A stretch of 64,000 bases of DNA from the NCBI GenBank assembly GCA_014155875.1, contig JACEFZ010011719.1, positions 396,001 to 460,000 on the forward strand. Reading direction: 5' to 3'. A model generated the notes under the pieces. The model was not told the DNA's origin. It saw only the letters and a list, made by a program, of their open reading frames with translations, and ran no database searches. The stretch comes from Cepaea nemoralis. Taxonomy: Eukaryota > Mollusca > Gastropoda > Stylommatophora > Helicidae. How positions within the stretch are numbered: position 1 is the first letter of the stretch; each line of letters opens with the position of its first letter. This document shows positions 27,743 to 37,964 of the stretch, piece after piece. The position numbers and the translations under genes were made by a program.

Positions 27743-27822
27743 TGTATGTGTGTGTATTTGTGTGTATGTGTGTGTATGCGTGTGTGTGTGTGTGTGTGTT
27801 TGTGTGTTTGTGTGTGTGTGTA
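27743..27822. repeat. (TG)n microsatellite
   Basis: Interrupted TG dinucleotide tract with TGTATG and TGTTTG variants. It is the source of the histidine/threonine-rich and valine/cysteine-rich open frames on the two strands. Confidence 0.9.
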
Positions 27823-28028
27823 ACCATATTCTGGAACAAAACAAGAGCAACGAACCAATGTATTAGTGTTCAATGCAATCGCCACCGCGTTCAATGCAAC
27901 TCCTTCAGTGTCGATAAACTGCTTGGATTCCAGGAGACAAATATTCTCTTGGTCGCTTGTGTTACCATTCATGCTCCACTTGCTGTACCTCTTCATCGTC
28001 TTTGCGTTGTTTCACAACTTCCCACTCC

Positions 28029-28081
28029 ACTCATTCACTCAAATCTTCCACTCATTCACTCAAATCTTCCACTCATTCACT
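28029..28081. repeat. 21-bp short tandem repeat
   Basis: Two and a half perfect copies of a 21-bp unit that begins actcattcac and ends aaatcttcc. Confidence 0.9.
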
Positions 28082-28777
28082 TGCTGGACTAATAGGCATG
28101 AGTCATCATACTGGACCTTCATTGGCCGATGGATTTCAACATGGTTCACCCTTCACTGATCAAAATAATGATAACAGAACGCTGCTCTTCTTTCGTGCGT
28201 GCCAGAAGTGGATCGGTATTTTTCAAACTGTTTTATTACGCCACCATCCTGTGTTCGTCTCCACCGTGATACCACGTGCTTAAAACTCTTGGTAACAATA
28301 TTGACAGGTTACAATATAACTGCATGGTTATTTTAAGTTATTTAACATTTTTCAGTTTTTCATTTGAATCCCCTTCCTTATTACCATCACTTCTGTTATT
28401 CCGTTACTGAGGCTATGTCCTTTGTTGTGACTCTCTGTTGCAAATATGCGATTCGTTTCTTATACTGGTGTTTCATTTTACGGAACAAACCATTTCTTCG
28501 GCGTATCACATGTTAAAGATGAGGGCCAACACATTTGTTGTTGGGTTTTGTTTAACGTCCCAACGCCGTGTTGTACTCATGAGTATGGTATGATAGAACA
28601 TGTTGTAGACCTGAATGAACAGAGGAATAGATAGCCAGTCTTTTCCTCACTTTCGCAACGACGAGCTTAAGCATTGAACCCGCGTCCGACCGTGGTTATT
28701 ATATTTCAGAGCGGTTCATTATCAACTAATCGTTGGCAGCGGGTATACATTCTATAAAACATATTTATGTAGTATTA

Positions 28778-28928
28778 CCGTATTTTGCGGACTATAAGAC
28801 GCACCTTAATTTTTAAGCAATTTAAAAAAAAAAAAAACATTTAAAATAATTTTGAGTATAAGACGCACCTGAATTTTGGAGGCAATTGTTTGAAGAAAAA
28901 AGTGCGTCTTATACTCCGTAAAATACGG
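28778..28928. mobile_element. Palindromic MITE-like element with TA flanks
   Basis: A 151-bp element with imperfect terminal inverted repeats of about 30 bp. The left end is ccgtattttgcgg then actataagacgcac. The right end, read on the other strand, is ccgtattttacgg then agtataagacgcac. Both ends are flanked by TA, as expected for Tc1/mariner-type target duplications. A third copy of the tataagacgcacct motif lies inside, near 28857-28871. There is an A-run in the middle and no coding capacity. Short palindromes beginning ccgtatttt and containing tataag-cgcac are, from general knowledge, widespread in animal genomes. Confidence 0.75.
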
Positions 28929-29032
28929 TATATGCTTTACATCACTTACTTAATGGTGACTCGGTGGATGATGATAGTGGATGTAGTATCCTCTGCATGT
29001 AAAGGTGAGACAGTTCATTTCTCTGGTTCCAG

Positions 29033-29161
29033 GATGCGAGTATAGACAAGCATGTCATCCCGTGGGCTCCTCCTTCGACAATTGGAACTGTATCACCTAC
29101 ACCTGCACCAGGTCCTCCCAGAATGGCAAAAATGACTATAATCTGGTCAGGACCAGGATCC
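29033..29161 (+). CDS. Putative exon A: cysteine-rich (VWC-like) secreted module
   Basis: A polypyrimidine tract and acceptor (ttcatttctctggttccag) end at 29032. From the third exon base the frame encodes a 42-residue module beginning CEYRQACHPVGSSFDNW, then NCITYTCT, ending near VRTRI. The exon is 129 bp (43 codons), begins with two bases of a split codon and ends with one, before a gtaggt donor at 29162. It is therefore a symmetric phase 1-1 exon, typical of shuffled extracellular modules. The pattern (C, five residues, C, xxxGSxF, then two further cysteines before a CT) closely matches exon B at 39276. It resembles single-domain von Willebrand type C modules of invertebrate secreted proteins. 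Function, signal peptide and upstream exons are not visible here. No transcript evidence is available, so this remains a prediction. Confidence 0.5.
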
Positions 29162-29222
29162 GTAGGTTTCATTCGCATCTCTCTTTCTTTGTTCCGCGTG
29201 CAATCGTGATGGGGGAGGGGGA

Positions 29223-29253
<31 letters not shown>
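29223..29253. repeat. (GA)n then poly-G tract
   Basis: About ten GA dinucleotides followed by a run of Gs. Low complexity, just 3' of exon A. Confidence 0.9.
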
Positions 29254-30934
29254 AGGGTCCAACAGCGCACTCGCCCATCAAGTCGGATGTCTTTACTTTC
29301 CAAAACATTTTAAAAGAAACAATTTTAGGCTAGGTGGCTGTCGTAAGTCTTCCTTTCTTACTTTAGTGTCGTCCTTGGAGTGAGGGGAATCAACACCACA
29401 TTTTTATTACCCCAATATTATTGTCCTAGAGAAGCCACCAGACTCCGTCTACAAAAACTCCATCGGTCTGCAAACACCTCTTTCTTACTCTCACTCACCC
29501 CTAGATCATGCCCCCTCTCACTCTTCCCCAACACAACATACTCCACAACTCTAGCTTTAACAAATAAATACAAAATAATTTATTAAGCAAAGAGTATGTG
29601 TGTGAGAAGTGTGTGTGTGTGTAATGTGTAGAATGTGTGTTGAATATTCTAGTGTGTGCAAACTTAGACCAAGTAGCTGAAGAGCCCAGCCCGATCATCC
29701 CGGAAAGGATCACACCACATCTTCATTCAGTCCACATTACTCTCACCAAGGATTGTGTCCCTCCTGCTAGATGTAGACTTCCACCGGTTGCTGCTTGATC
29801 ACTCATATACCTAGCCACAGTTTAACACTGATCCTGACTGGATCACACCGTTATTACATGTCCCTACTGTTCTTAGGCTTATAACATCCTTGTCTAGTGA
29901 GGACATGAAAATACTGTTCCTTGAAATAAATGTAAGTCCTGTCTAAAGTGTCTATTGCTCACAAGATCACTTCATAATCAGTTTATACTGTTCTATTCCC
30001 ATGTGATGTGGAAAATAAAAGTACCTATGTCTTTTCACCTGTCGTGTGAAAACATAATACCTACTGGACTTTTCCCATGTGGTGTAAAAAAAACAACAAT
30101 TTTATTGTTCTGTTCACATATGATGTTCGAACCATTAATCTCACGAATGTTCCTTCTCCAAAATGATGCGGAGAAAACAATCTCTAGTATTCTGCTAAAG
30201 TGTGACGTTTAATAAATACTCTCACGATTGTTCCTTTAAACCCCTTTCATCATGGGCTACGTGCAAAAGTTGCTGACTAACTGCCTGCACTAAGGTCTCC
30301 ATTCTCAGTGACTTGAGTGACCTATGGGAACCTGTAAAAGAGATAACAATACACTTGGTGAGAGCATCTGTCCATAACCTCCATTGGATGGGGGTAGGTT
30401 GACATCCTCACTCAGATACATGACAGTGAACCAACTCTGTCATGGGCAGAGGAGCTCTTCACTCAGGTCTGCGGTGGGTTAAGACCAGGACACAGCAAAA
30501 TGTACAGTGTAGACCTCCAGCAGACCTCACTGGAAGATCCCACCATTGGACATTCTCCCCATCCCCAATCTCCCCCAATATCATCCCATTTCACTATTCC
30601 CCATCAGCGGAGCCACCTGCCTTCTTACACTAGTTAATCTTAACAATGCGACTGCTTATTGTCGCTGATATTCCTTGACTACCTAACCACAATGCAACAA
30701 CACTATGATATAGTTCTAAACTATATTTCTAAGCTATTCCACATTATTTATAGTTAGCGCAATCTTTAAAATACCTTATGCCATTCTGACTCAAACTCTG
30801 AATTGAATACGCCATTTGCCATAAAGACATGTTACGCACAACCAACACAGGCGATTCTATTCACACGGATCGAGGCAGCTATCACTTCTGCCCACATCAG
30901 CTGTCAGAGTTACACTAGTTGTCCCCAAATCGAG

Positions 30935-30952
30935 TTTTTTTTTTTTTTTTTT
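30935..30952. repeat. Poly-T run
   Basis: Eighteen consecutive T. It could be the poly(A) tail of a decayed minus-strand retroposed sequence, but no retroposon body is recognisable on its high-coordinate side. Confidence 0.8.
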
Positions 30953-31544
30953 GGCAAACGTCTTGAATTGGTCACGTGACGTTATTTTGATGTTCACACT
31001 GGTGTTATTCAAAGGGCAGACTATCCATTGTCAGGCATCCTATCTCCCCCTGACTTAATCAAATGTACGAGTGGTCTTTTCTTGATTTGACACCCAAAAC
31101 AAGCCCGCGTTGCTGCATTGCCTCAACAACAAGCCGCCAATTCCTTTTGATGTCAGAAACTTCTCAAGGTCTCCCGACCGCTCCCAACAAGTTGCAGCTG
31201 CTAACACAGACTGTCCTTGGTATTGTTGACATCTGATTGTAACCTGTAGTGAATTCGCGACAGTGGCGTTGGGAGTTTAGGCCAATGTAACTAATTGGAA
31301 TATGTGAGAACTGAACCCATGTAAGCTAGCTAGTTATTACACTACCCAGCTCATCATTACATGTGGACCTGGACATTTTCTGGGAGCCAAGGCAACCGGT
31401 GTGAGACTCACAATAACAAGACAACCGCTGCTTGTAAATGTAAATGTAACAGAAACAGTCATGGGATATTGTAGACCAAGGTAAAAAAAAACACGTCTTA
31501 CAATATGTCAACGTGGAAGAAAACCTCGCTCATAAACAGGAACA

Positions 31545-33150
31545 CGAAGACGAACAGAACACATGACTAGTAGACTGGTTGTAAGCAAACAATTACACAC
31601 TGATACCAACAGAACACACGACTTGAAGGCTGGACGTAAGCAAACAACCACACACTGATACCAACAGAATACATGACTTGAAGGCTGGACGTAAGCAAAC
31701 AACCACACACTGATACCAACAGAACACATGACTTGAAGGCTGGACGTAAGCAAACAACAACACACTGATACCAACAGAACACATTACTTGAAGGCTGGGC
31801 GTAACCAAACAACCACACACTGATACCAACAGAACACATGACTTGAAGGCTGGGCGTAAGCAAACAACCACACACTGATACCAACAGAACACACGACTTG
31901 AAGGCTGGACGTAAGCAAACAACCACACACTGATACCAACAGAACACATGACTTGAAGGCTGGACGTAAGCAAACAACCACACACAGATACCAACAGAAC
32001 ACATGACTTGAAGGCTGGACGTAAGCAAACAACCACACACTGATACCAACAGAACACATGCCTTGAAGGCTGGACGTAAGCAAACAACCACACACTGATA
32101 CCAACAGAACACATGACTTGAAGGCTGGGCGTAAGCAAACAACCACACACTGATACCAACAGATCACATGACTTGAAGGCTGGGTGTAAGCAAACAACCA
32201 CACACTGATACCAACAGAACACATGACTTGAAGGCTGGACGTAAGCAAACAACCACACACTGATACCAACAAAACACATGACTTGAAGGCTGGACGTAAG
32301 CAAACAACCACACACTGATACCAACAGAACACATGACTTGAAGGCTGGACGTAAGCAAACAACCACACACTGATACCAACAGAACACATGACTTGAAGGC
32401 TGGACGTAAGCAAAAAACCACACACTGATACCAACAGAACACACGACTTGAAGGCTGGACGTAAGCAAACAACTACACACTGATACCAACAGAACACATG
32501 ACTTGTAGGCTGGATGTAAGCAAACAACCACACACTGATACCAGCAGAACACATGACTTGAAGGCTGGACGTAAGCAAACAACCACACACTGATACCAAC
32601 AAAACACATGACTTGTAGGCTGGACGTAAGCAAACAACCACACACTGATACCAACAGAACACATGACTTGAAGGCTGGACGTAAGCAAACAACCACACAC
32701 TGATACCAACAAAACACATGACTTGAAGGCTGGACGTAAGCAAACAACCACACACTGATACCAACAGATCACATGACTTGAAGGCTGGACGTAAGCAAAC
32801 AACCACACACTGATACCAACAGAACACATGACTTGAAGGCTGGACGTAAGCAAACAACCACACACTGATACCAACAGAACACATTACTTGAAGGCTGGGC
32901 GTAAGCAAACAACTACACACTGATAACAACAGATCACATGACTTGAAGGCTGGACGTAAGCAAACAACCACACACTAATACCAACAGAACACATGACTTG
33001 AAGGCTGGGCGTAAGCAAACAACCACACACTGATACCAATGCAATACATTACTAGGAAGGCTGGACGTAAGCAAACAACCACACACTGATACCAACAGAA
33101 CACGTGACCAGGAGATTAAACGTAAGCAAGTATCCACACACTGATACCTG
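31545..33150. repeat. 55-bp tandem array
   Basis: About 29 head-to-tail copies of a 55-bp unit containing acacactgataccaacagaa, cacatgacttgaaggctgg and cgtaagcaaacaacc. Copies differ by a few substitutions, and the edge copies are the most diverged. Read on the minus strand, the unit has no stop codon in any frame. Because 55 is not a multiple of three, each frame passes through all three registers and long open frames of up to 395 codons with a 55-residue period appear (31593-32753 and 31784-32971). Their composition (hydrophobic, cysteine-rich) and the simultaneous openness of all three frames argue against real coding. Confidence 0.97.
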
Positions 33151-33439
33151 CCAACAATCTACTGAACTCTTTATCAACAATGAAAACTAAAATAAATAAA
33201 GCCATTGGACATAGACACAATTTAAAACTACTTATCTTAGGATCTGAAAAGTCAACAAAACCACGTCTCTGTTTTCGATACCATTTTGGTTCATTACAGT
33301 AGGATGTCTCGGAAACTGAAACACGTTGATCATAGTAAAAGAAGTGGGGGTAGGGAGGGGGTTGCAACGAACTGCGATGGAGGACATAGGTTACTGAGAA
33401 GAAGAATGCACTGATAGGACCTAAGACGGACATAGGACA
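33151..33439. other. Unique spacer
   Basis: Sequence between the 55-bp array and a LINE fragment. I see no feature in it. Confidence 0.4.
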
Positions 33440-33725
33440 TTGCAGATACCGTGTGCTCTGAATGCTCTACGAGAAGTAAGACTTTTGTGTGAACCAAGTG
33501 ATGACTGTGAATCTACAACCATGGCCAGACTGCGAGAACAGCAAATTAAAACAGGGGTGGCCAAACAAGAACACTACGCAGGAAGCCAAAGAAGATTGAT
33601 AAACCAACACAGAACTGGTGTCGTTAGCTGCTACACGCTGCGGGATTTGCTGAGAAGGGGATCCGAGCACTTATGGACTGAAGGGTTCGATGTGCAATGA
33701 GGATGATCTGTCGACAAACTAACTA
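33440..33725 (+). pseudogene. LINE ORF2 C-terminal fragment
   Basis: The frame at 33440-33700 encodes the post-RNase H C-terminus of a LINE polyprotein: NALREVRLL, then KTGVAKQEHYAGSQRR, INQHRTG and LRRGSEHLW. The same stretch occurs at about 60438-60690 with roughly nine in ten bases identical by eye, so both are copies of one family. The intact elements end in W-x-CPxC. Here the end is altered (LWTEGFDVQ) and the cysteines are out of frame. Only the 3' end of the element is present, and the body was lost by 5' truncation. After it come gaggatgatctgtcgac and a short aactaacta run, which are also seen in the 60.7-kb copy. Confidence 0.8.
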
Positions 33726-33987
33726 GATACCGTGCGCATGACAATCTGTTCAGTGAGTTGAGATGACATCGGCATTCTGCAAAGATGGCGACGGGACTAC
33801 TATGACAATGACGACACACGCAAAGACGACGTGACGAAGATAAACAAGATTAAGACGACGAAGATATCGAAGAAGAAGACGAATATGGTCTAGATAACCC
33901 AAATGACGACGACGAAAATGAATGAGAAGTTCCCGACGATGACGAACACAAAGCAAGCGATCACAGTGTAGCCGACGATAGAAAGGC
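33726..33987 (+). other. Purine-rich GAC/GAA region
   Basis: Irregular gacgacgaa, gatgacg and aagaag strings, probably the 3' trailer of the preceding LINE fragment or a decayed trinucleotide repeat grading into the GAA tract. No gene is seen. Confidence 0.4.
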
Positions 33988-34133
33988 AGAAGAAGAAGAA
34001 GAAGAAGAAGAAGAAGAAGAAGAAGAAGAAGAAGAAGAAGAAGAAGAAGAAGAAGAAGAAGAAGAAGAAGAAGAAGAAGAAGAAGAAGAAGAAGAAGAAC
34101 GAACGAACGAATGAACGAACGAACGTACGAACT
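33988..34133. repeat. (GAA)n then (CGAA)n microsatellite
   Basis: About 37 GAA repeats (33988-34099) followed by about eight imperfect CGAA repeats. On the minus strand the order is (TTCG)n then (TTC)n, directly after the 3' UTR of the LINE at 34134-36860, so it may be that element's simple-repeat tail. Long pure GAA/TTC can form triplex DNA. Confidence 0.9.
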
Positions 34134-34357
34134 AACAAAAGAACAAACTTTATTTTCAAAGGGTTAAGATCTGGGCAGGCAGGCCCGTCTAACATTTGGC
34201 CCTTCTATCACTGTCTTTCATACATTATTTCATTCATACATAATTCAATGCTAACAGAGAACAGCAACAATATAAAAGATATGCATTATAAATTGTGTTG
34301 CGTATCCCTTACGGGACGTTGCAGTCAACACCAGCATTTTCAGCTGCTGTTGATGTA

Positions 34358-35111
34358 CTAGGCAAGTGTTACGTTCAGTAGTTTGCCATTGCTTTCTGAA
34401 CGTTTTCTGAGCATTATAAAGGCCGCTGTTACTGCCTCCACCTCCATACTTATGCTGGAGGTCGTAGTCTCATATGCCAGGCTCTCCTTTTTCAAGACTC
34501 GCCCATTAGCCTTTGCAATAAAGCCCCAGCCACTACGTCTGTTTCTCACCACTGACCCATTGGTGTAGATGACTATGTCACCTTGATGTGTGTTGCTCTG
34601 GATTAGCTGTTGCACTTCAAACTCTGTGCGGCCCGCTGCCCATTCTATGGACTCACGACCCAGTGTTATTATTAGATTGTGCCAGTTCGTCATTTCATCC
34701 GGAACTTCAACCCACTCTTTTTCACGATTGATGGTCTCTAGATCACACACCTGACGTATAGAAAGTTCTGCATGTGCCATCCAGGACCTGCCTCGTCTTA
34801 GTCTATGACCCTTTACCATATCCATTGCTACATGCAGCGGGTGATCCCTGTCTGCGGCAACTCTCAGGTACCATTTGGCCTGAAGGACCTTATGCCTATC
34901 CGTCATTGTAGGTTGCGCCAGGATATGCCTCATGCATATAATTGGTGTGTCATTTGTGCACCCAGGATTAACCGCATGGCAGTATTCTGTATGCGCTCCA
35001 ACCTTTCAAGCTGGCTCTTTGATACTGTCAGCAGCCCCAAACCATACTCAATGACAGAAATTATTGACTGTTGAAAGAGCCTGTACAGCATCCACTGATT
35101 TACCCCGGTTG
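34358..35111 (-). pseudogene. LINE connection region and truncated RNase H
   Basis: The frame at 34358-34933 encodes MRHILAQPTM, RGRSWMAHAEL and the first third of RNase H. The first catalytic motif reads YTNGSVV instead of YTDGS, so its aspartate is replaced by asparagine. The second motif (SMEVEAVTAAF) keeps its glutamate. The frame then ends (KLLNVTLA) without the SDS or GHAG-GNERAD motifs. Upstream of 34933, shifted by one base, are IEYGLGLL and RLERIQNTAMRL, which join to the part beyond the solo LTR. The truncated end is shared with a second copy near 57790, so it may be a subfamily feature. No enzyme activity is expected. Confidence 0.8.
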
Positions 35112-35116
35112 CTGCC
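35112..35116. repeat. 5-bp target duplication, left (CTGCC)
   Basis: CTGCC directly left of the LTR start TGTCAC. It is repeated at 35658-35662. Confidence 0.8.
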
Positions 35117-35657
35117 TGTCACCGTCCTAGATCTCTAGGGGAATGAAACTCGGGCTCATACAGGCAACAAACTCCGTTCATATGCAATCTAACATCATTT
35201 ATTATTATTATGTTACAGTAAGCTGGCGAAGAGAGTTTTCGCAAGCCAGCGATCTGTAAGTTGCATATCACAGGAGTTTACAATAAACATAATTATCACA
35301 ACAACTCTATCAGCTATCTAACATATGCATAAGACCCCTAAATACACTGGGGTCTAAACTATCAAGTCCCCCTTAAGGTAAGCCCTGTTGCTTCCTCGAT
35401 GTCCAGTCCGTGTCTGCCTTTCACATGTGTCGCAATCCGACACGGGTGGTAACTCTCTCTGAGTTTCTCGTGGATCCCGCAATCGGCGGGCCCCATCGGT
35501 GTCCACGGGGCTGTGGACACACTGACCGGTCCTTCGAGAAGGCTCTGGATTATTCGAGCCTTCGAGTGACTCGGTTCTTTCCCTTTAGCTGGAGTTCTAT
35601 CCCTTCGCTAGTCTCTCTTTCTTTATGTTGGTACCGCCCCTATGTGAGGCTGTGACA
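35117..35657. mobile_element. Solo LTR of an LTR retrotransposon
   Basis: A 541-bp insertion with TG...CA ends arranged as a short inverted repeat (TGTCAC at the left, GTGACA at the right), flanked by the 5-bp duplication CTGCC. These are the hallmarks of integrase-mediated insertion. No internal region, primer-binding site or second LTR is present, so it fits a solo LTR left by LTR-LTR recombination. It interrupts the LINE reading frame exactly between the codons before TGVNQW and those after LRAMA. LTR plus one target copy is 546 bp, a multiple of three, so the host frame is in register on both sides. An AATAAA at about 35282 and a hairpin (gctggcgaa ... cgcaagccagc) lie inside. Orientation is unproven, as is the superfamily (Ty3, Ty1 or BEL). 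Confidence 0.8.
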
Positions 35658-35662
35658 CTGCC
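35658..35662. repeat. 5-bp target duplication, right (CTGCC)
   Basis: Second copy of CTGCC, directly right of the LTR end GTGACA. Confidence 0.8.
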
Positions 35663-36680
35663 ATAGCCCTCAATGCATTAAGTCCCCTACCAACCTTCAC
35701 CATCAAATCCTCCACATGATCCTTAAAAGACAAACACCTGTCAAAGGTGATACCCAAGTACTTCAATCTACTCTCTCGACTAAGAGGACATCCATTCAAC
35801 ATAATACCTGGAACGTCTGCCTTGAAGATCCGGTTATCCAGGCAGTACCTCACAACCGATTCCTTGTCTGGGTTTAAAATGGCCCTTGCGTCCCTTCACC
35901 ACTCCGTCACCTTGTCTACCGCCACCTGTACGTCTTTAGTCAAACTGGCCTTGTATCTGCCCTGTCTGTACACCAGCACATCATCTGCAAATGTCAAGAT
36001 TCTACCCACACCTGGTGTCTCAATAGCTGCGATTTTGCTGGTGTAGACATTACAGAGCACCGGGGACAAGGCAGATCCCTGCGGCAACCGAAGTGTAATA
36101 GTACAGGGGTCAGAAGTCCAGGAACCCATGCGCAGTGCAACCTTACGCTCATAAAGGACTGCTGCAACCCATCTAACAAGGCAAGGGAAGACCTCCATGT
36201 CCAACAGTGTGTGTATCAACCGATCATACCTAACCCTGATATACGCATCCTTCAGGTCAAGAGCTACCGCCATTGTCTCCTGTTTATCCTGGAATCCCTC
36301 GTAGACATCAAATGCAAACGTTGCAGCATTGGCCCAGGTGTCCTTTCCAGGTCGGTAACTCCGGAATCCTTGGGGAAGCAGATTCCGACTTTACAAATGT
36401 TGCTGGAGCCTGCGTGCTACTATCTTTTCGAGGACTTTGCTTTGCGTGTTGTGCAGGGTTATGATTCGGTATCCATTAAGTCTGAAGTGGTCCTTACCTG
36501 GCTTTGGGAGTGGGACCAGGTAGCTATGCAGCCAATCGTGGGTTATTTCCGCCGTATTGATGCTTAGGTTGAAACAAAGAGCCATCTCCTCCACGTCCCG
36601 ATCATTTATGTTCTTCATATGGGAGTACCTCACCCCATTTGGACCTGGCGCTGTGTCTTTAGAGCCCGTTTCAGTACCCG
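35663..36680 (-). pseudogene. LINE reverse transcriptase palm and thumb
   Basis: One continuous reading register with two nonsense codons. Visible RT motifs in order are the early fingers region (PLPKPGKDHFRLNGYRIITL), LPQGFRSYRPGKDT, motif A with catalytic aspartate (MAVALDLKDAY), motif B (LPQGSALSPVLCNVY), motif C (LTFADDVLVY) and the thumb (LKYLGITFDRCLSFKDHV). A TAA interrupts between RRLQQHL and SRNLLPQ, and a TGA sits after VTEW. The catalytic aspartates are intact, so decay is moderate. The element copies RNA into DNA at a nicked chromosomal target. This copy is inactive. The motifs fit LINEs of the I/Jockey-like group with RNase H. Confidence 0.88.
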
Positions 36681-36860
36681 TCTAATGTCCCCCACTTTAC
36701 TCTCACAGTCCTCCTTCCTTGTGACCAGTGACAAGGTTTCTCTGACGTTATCTCTAGTAGCCCTATCTTGCTGATCCGTCTATTTTAAAAATCGCGCAAG
36801 TAAAGCCTCACCTTTGTCCTTGTCAGTTGTCATAGGTCGGTTGTTATCATCCGTACATTT

Positions 36861-37964
36861 TTGAGTCCCAAACGATCCGTTTTCCTTCTACCCCTCTGGC
36901 TCCAGCCCTCTTCTTCCTTTTCCTTCCCCCTCTCCTCTACCTCTTCTCCTCTGCTTCATTCTCTCCCCGCTGGCTGTTGTCAAAGGTATCAAGCACAAAG
37001 CACGTACTCCGTTGCTTCGGCGATAATTCTTTGTATTATTCATAGTTGGTTAGATACGACGGCAGGATATAATTGGTTACCCTAGTAAAGCCTGCCTGCT
37101 AGGGAAGGGGCAGGGGATGTCCCTCGGGAGTCAATACGCCTGGCGCCGCCCCGCCCGCATACCAGAATTTCCACGTTCACGACCAGCTCATCCGTGGCCA
37201 TTGAGTCCTCGGCACGTCGGTCCACCTTAAACTTGGGGGTTTATAATAAGAGTTTTCCATCTCCTTGATCGGCCGCTGTAATAGCTAAAGGGTAATAGCT
37301 AAGGGGTTCCAGCGCAGTACTATATGTATACGGGGAACAAAACCAATGCCATACATCATTTATCAAATAGTACCTACTACATAGTTAAAGTCACTACACA
37401 ACGGAAAAATAACTCTCGCAGGTAGATAGTTAAGCCCCAAACAAAGCAGTGACGACATCAGTAATCTGGTTGAGCTCTGTAGTGCTGAGACAACAAAATG
37501 GCAATGCTTGGGTAAATTACATAGCAGCCTCTGTTGTATTATAGAGTGGTGGAGTGGTGGTAGAAAAAATTCCATCCATTATACAATGCCATCCAGTTTG
37601 CAATGTAATTGTGTCACTGTTGGAAACAGAACTGTCACTGTACTCCACACATTGAGCTCTGTAGTACTGACACAACACCAACCATTATACACTGTTATTG
37701 TGCCACTATTGGAAACAAAACTGTCCATCTAATGTATGCGAAAATACCGCTAGCAATAGACAGCACTGATGTTCAGCACGACACACTTCCATTTGTTCGC
37801 TGTCTTGCCACGTTCCTCTGTGACGAACCAGGTAACGATGACATGAGTTCTGTTGATAATGTTGACACAAGCGTAGTCAATTAATGTTTACGCACTATAG
37901 GAACACAAGGTGACGATGATCTGGAAAAAAGACTGCTGCTAAAAGAAACAATTGTTGAAAACTC
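36861..37964. other. Unassigned sequence between LINE fragments
   Basis: The left part is pyrimidine-rich on the plus strand and may be a decayed LINE 5' part. At about 37090-37240 there is a locally GC-rich patch (ggcgccgccccgcccgc) unlike its AT-rich surroundings. At 37470-37735 an imperfect duplication of about 110 bp is visible (tgtcactgttggaaacagaactgtc versus tgccactattggaaacaaaactgtc). No gene is recognised. Confidence 0.4.

Larger units (their letters stand above)
27558..29032. other. Unique intergenic or intronic sequence
   Basis: Apart from the TG microsatellite, a 21-bp short tandem repeat and the MITE listed separately, I see no gene. The open frames here are short, low-complexity or driven by the TG tract. 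A stretch at 28540-28690 (a ttgtttaacgtccc motif, ending ttgaacccgcgtcc) looks like a dispersed repeat of SINE type, but I cannot place it. Confidence 0.5.
29162..31544. other. Non-coding stretch, probable intron
   Basis: No protein homology is seen. It holds a GA/poly-G tract (29223-29253), a short GT-rich patch near 29608-29640, a degenerate repeat zone at 29990-30210 and a poly-T run at 30935-30952. If exons A and B belong to the same gene, this is the start of an intron of about 10 kb. Confidence 0.4.
34134..36860 (-). mobile_element. Broken LINE with RT and partial RNase H, split by a solo LTR
   Basis: One minus-strand element. In the 5' to 3' direction it holds a region before the palm (DTAPGPNGVRYSHM at about 36630), the RT palm, thumb and connection, the first part of RNase H, and a 3' UTR of about 220 bp with AATAAA (minus strand, near 34150). 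The same 3' UTR recurs at 54595-54655 and 57700-57800. Damage includes a frameshift near 36650, an in-frame TAA near 36391, an in-frame TGA at 35896, a one-base frameshift near 34960 and a solo LTR at 35117-35657. The 5' end (endonuclease) is missing. A purine-rich minus-strand stretch at 36860-36990 may be its decayed upstream part. Confidence 0.85.

Noticed and set aside
27866..28283. Overlapping plus-strand frames of 97-116 codons
   Set aside because: Three overlapping frames built partly on a TG tract and a 21-bp tandem repeat. No recognisable domain or splice support.
28540..28690. SINE with an internal promoter
   Set aside because: The end resembles a degenerate B-box (ttgaacccg on the other strand), but no A-box, tail or target duplication could be found.
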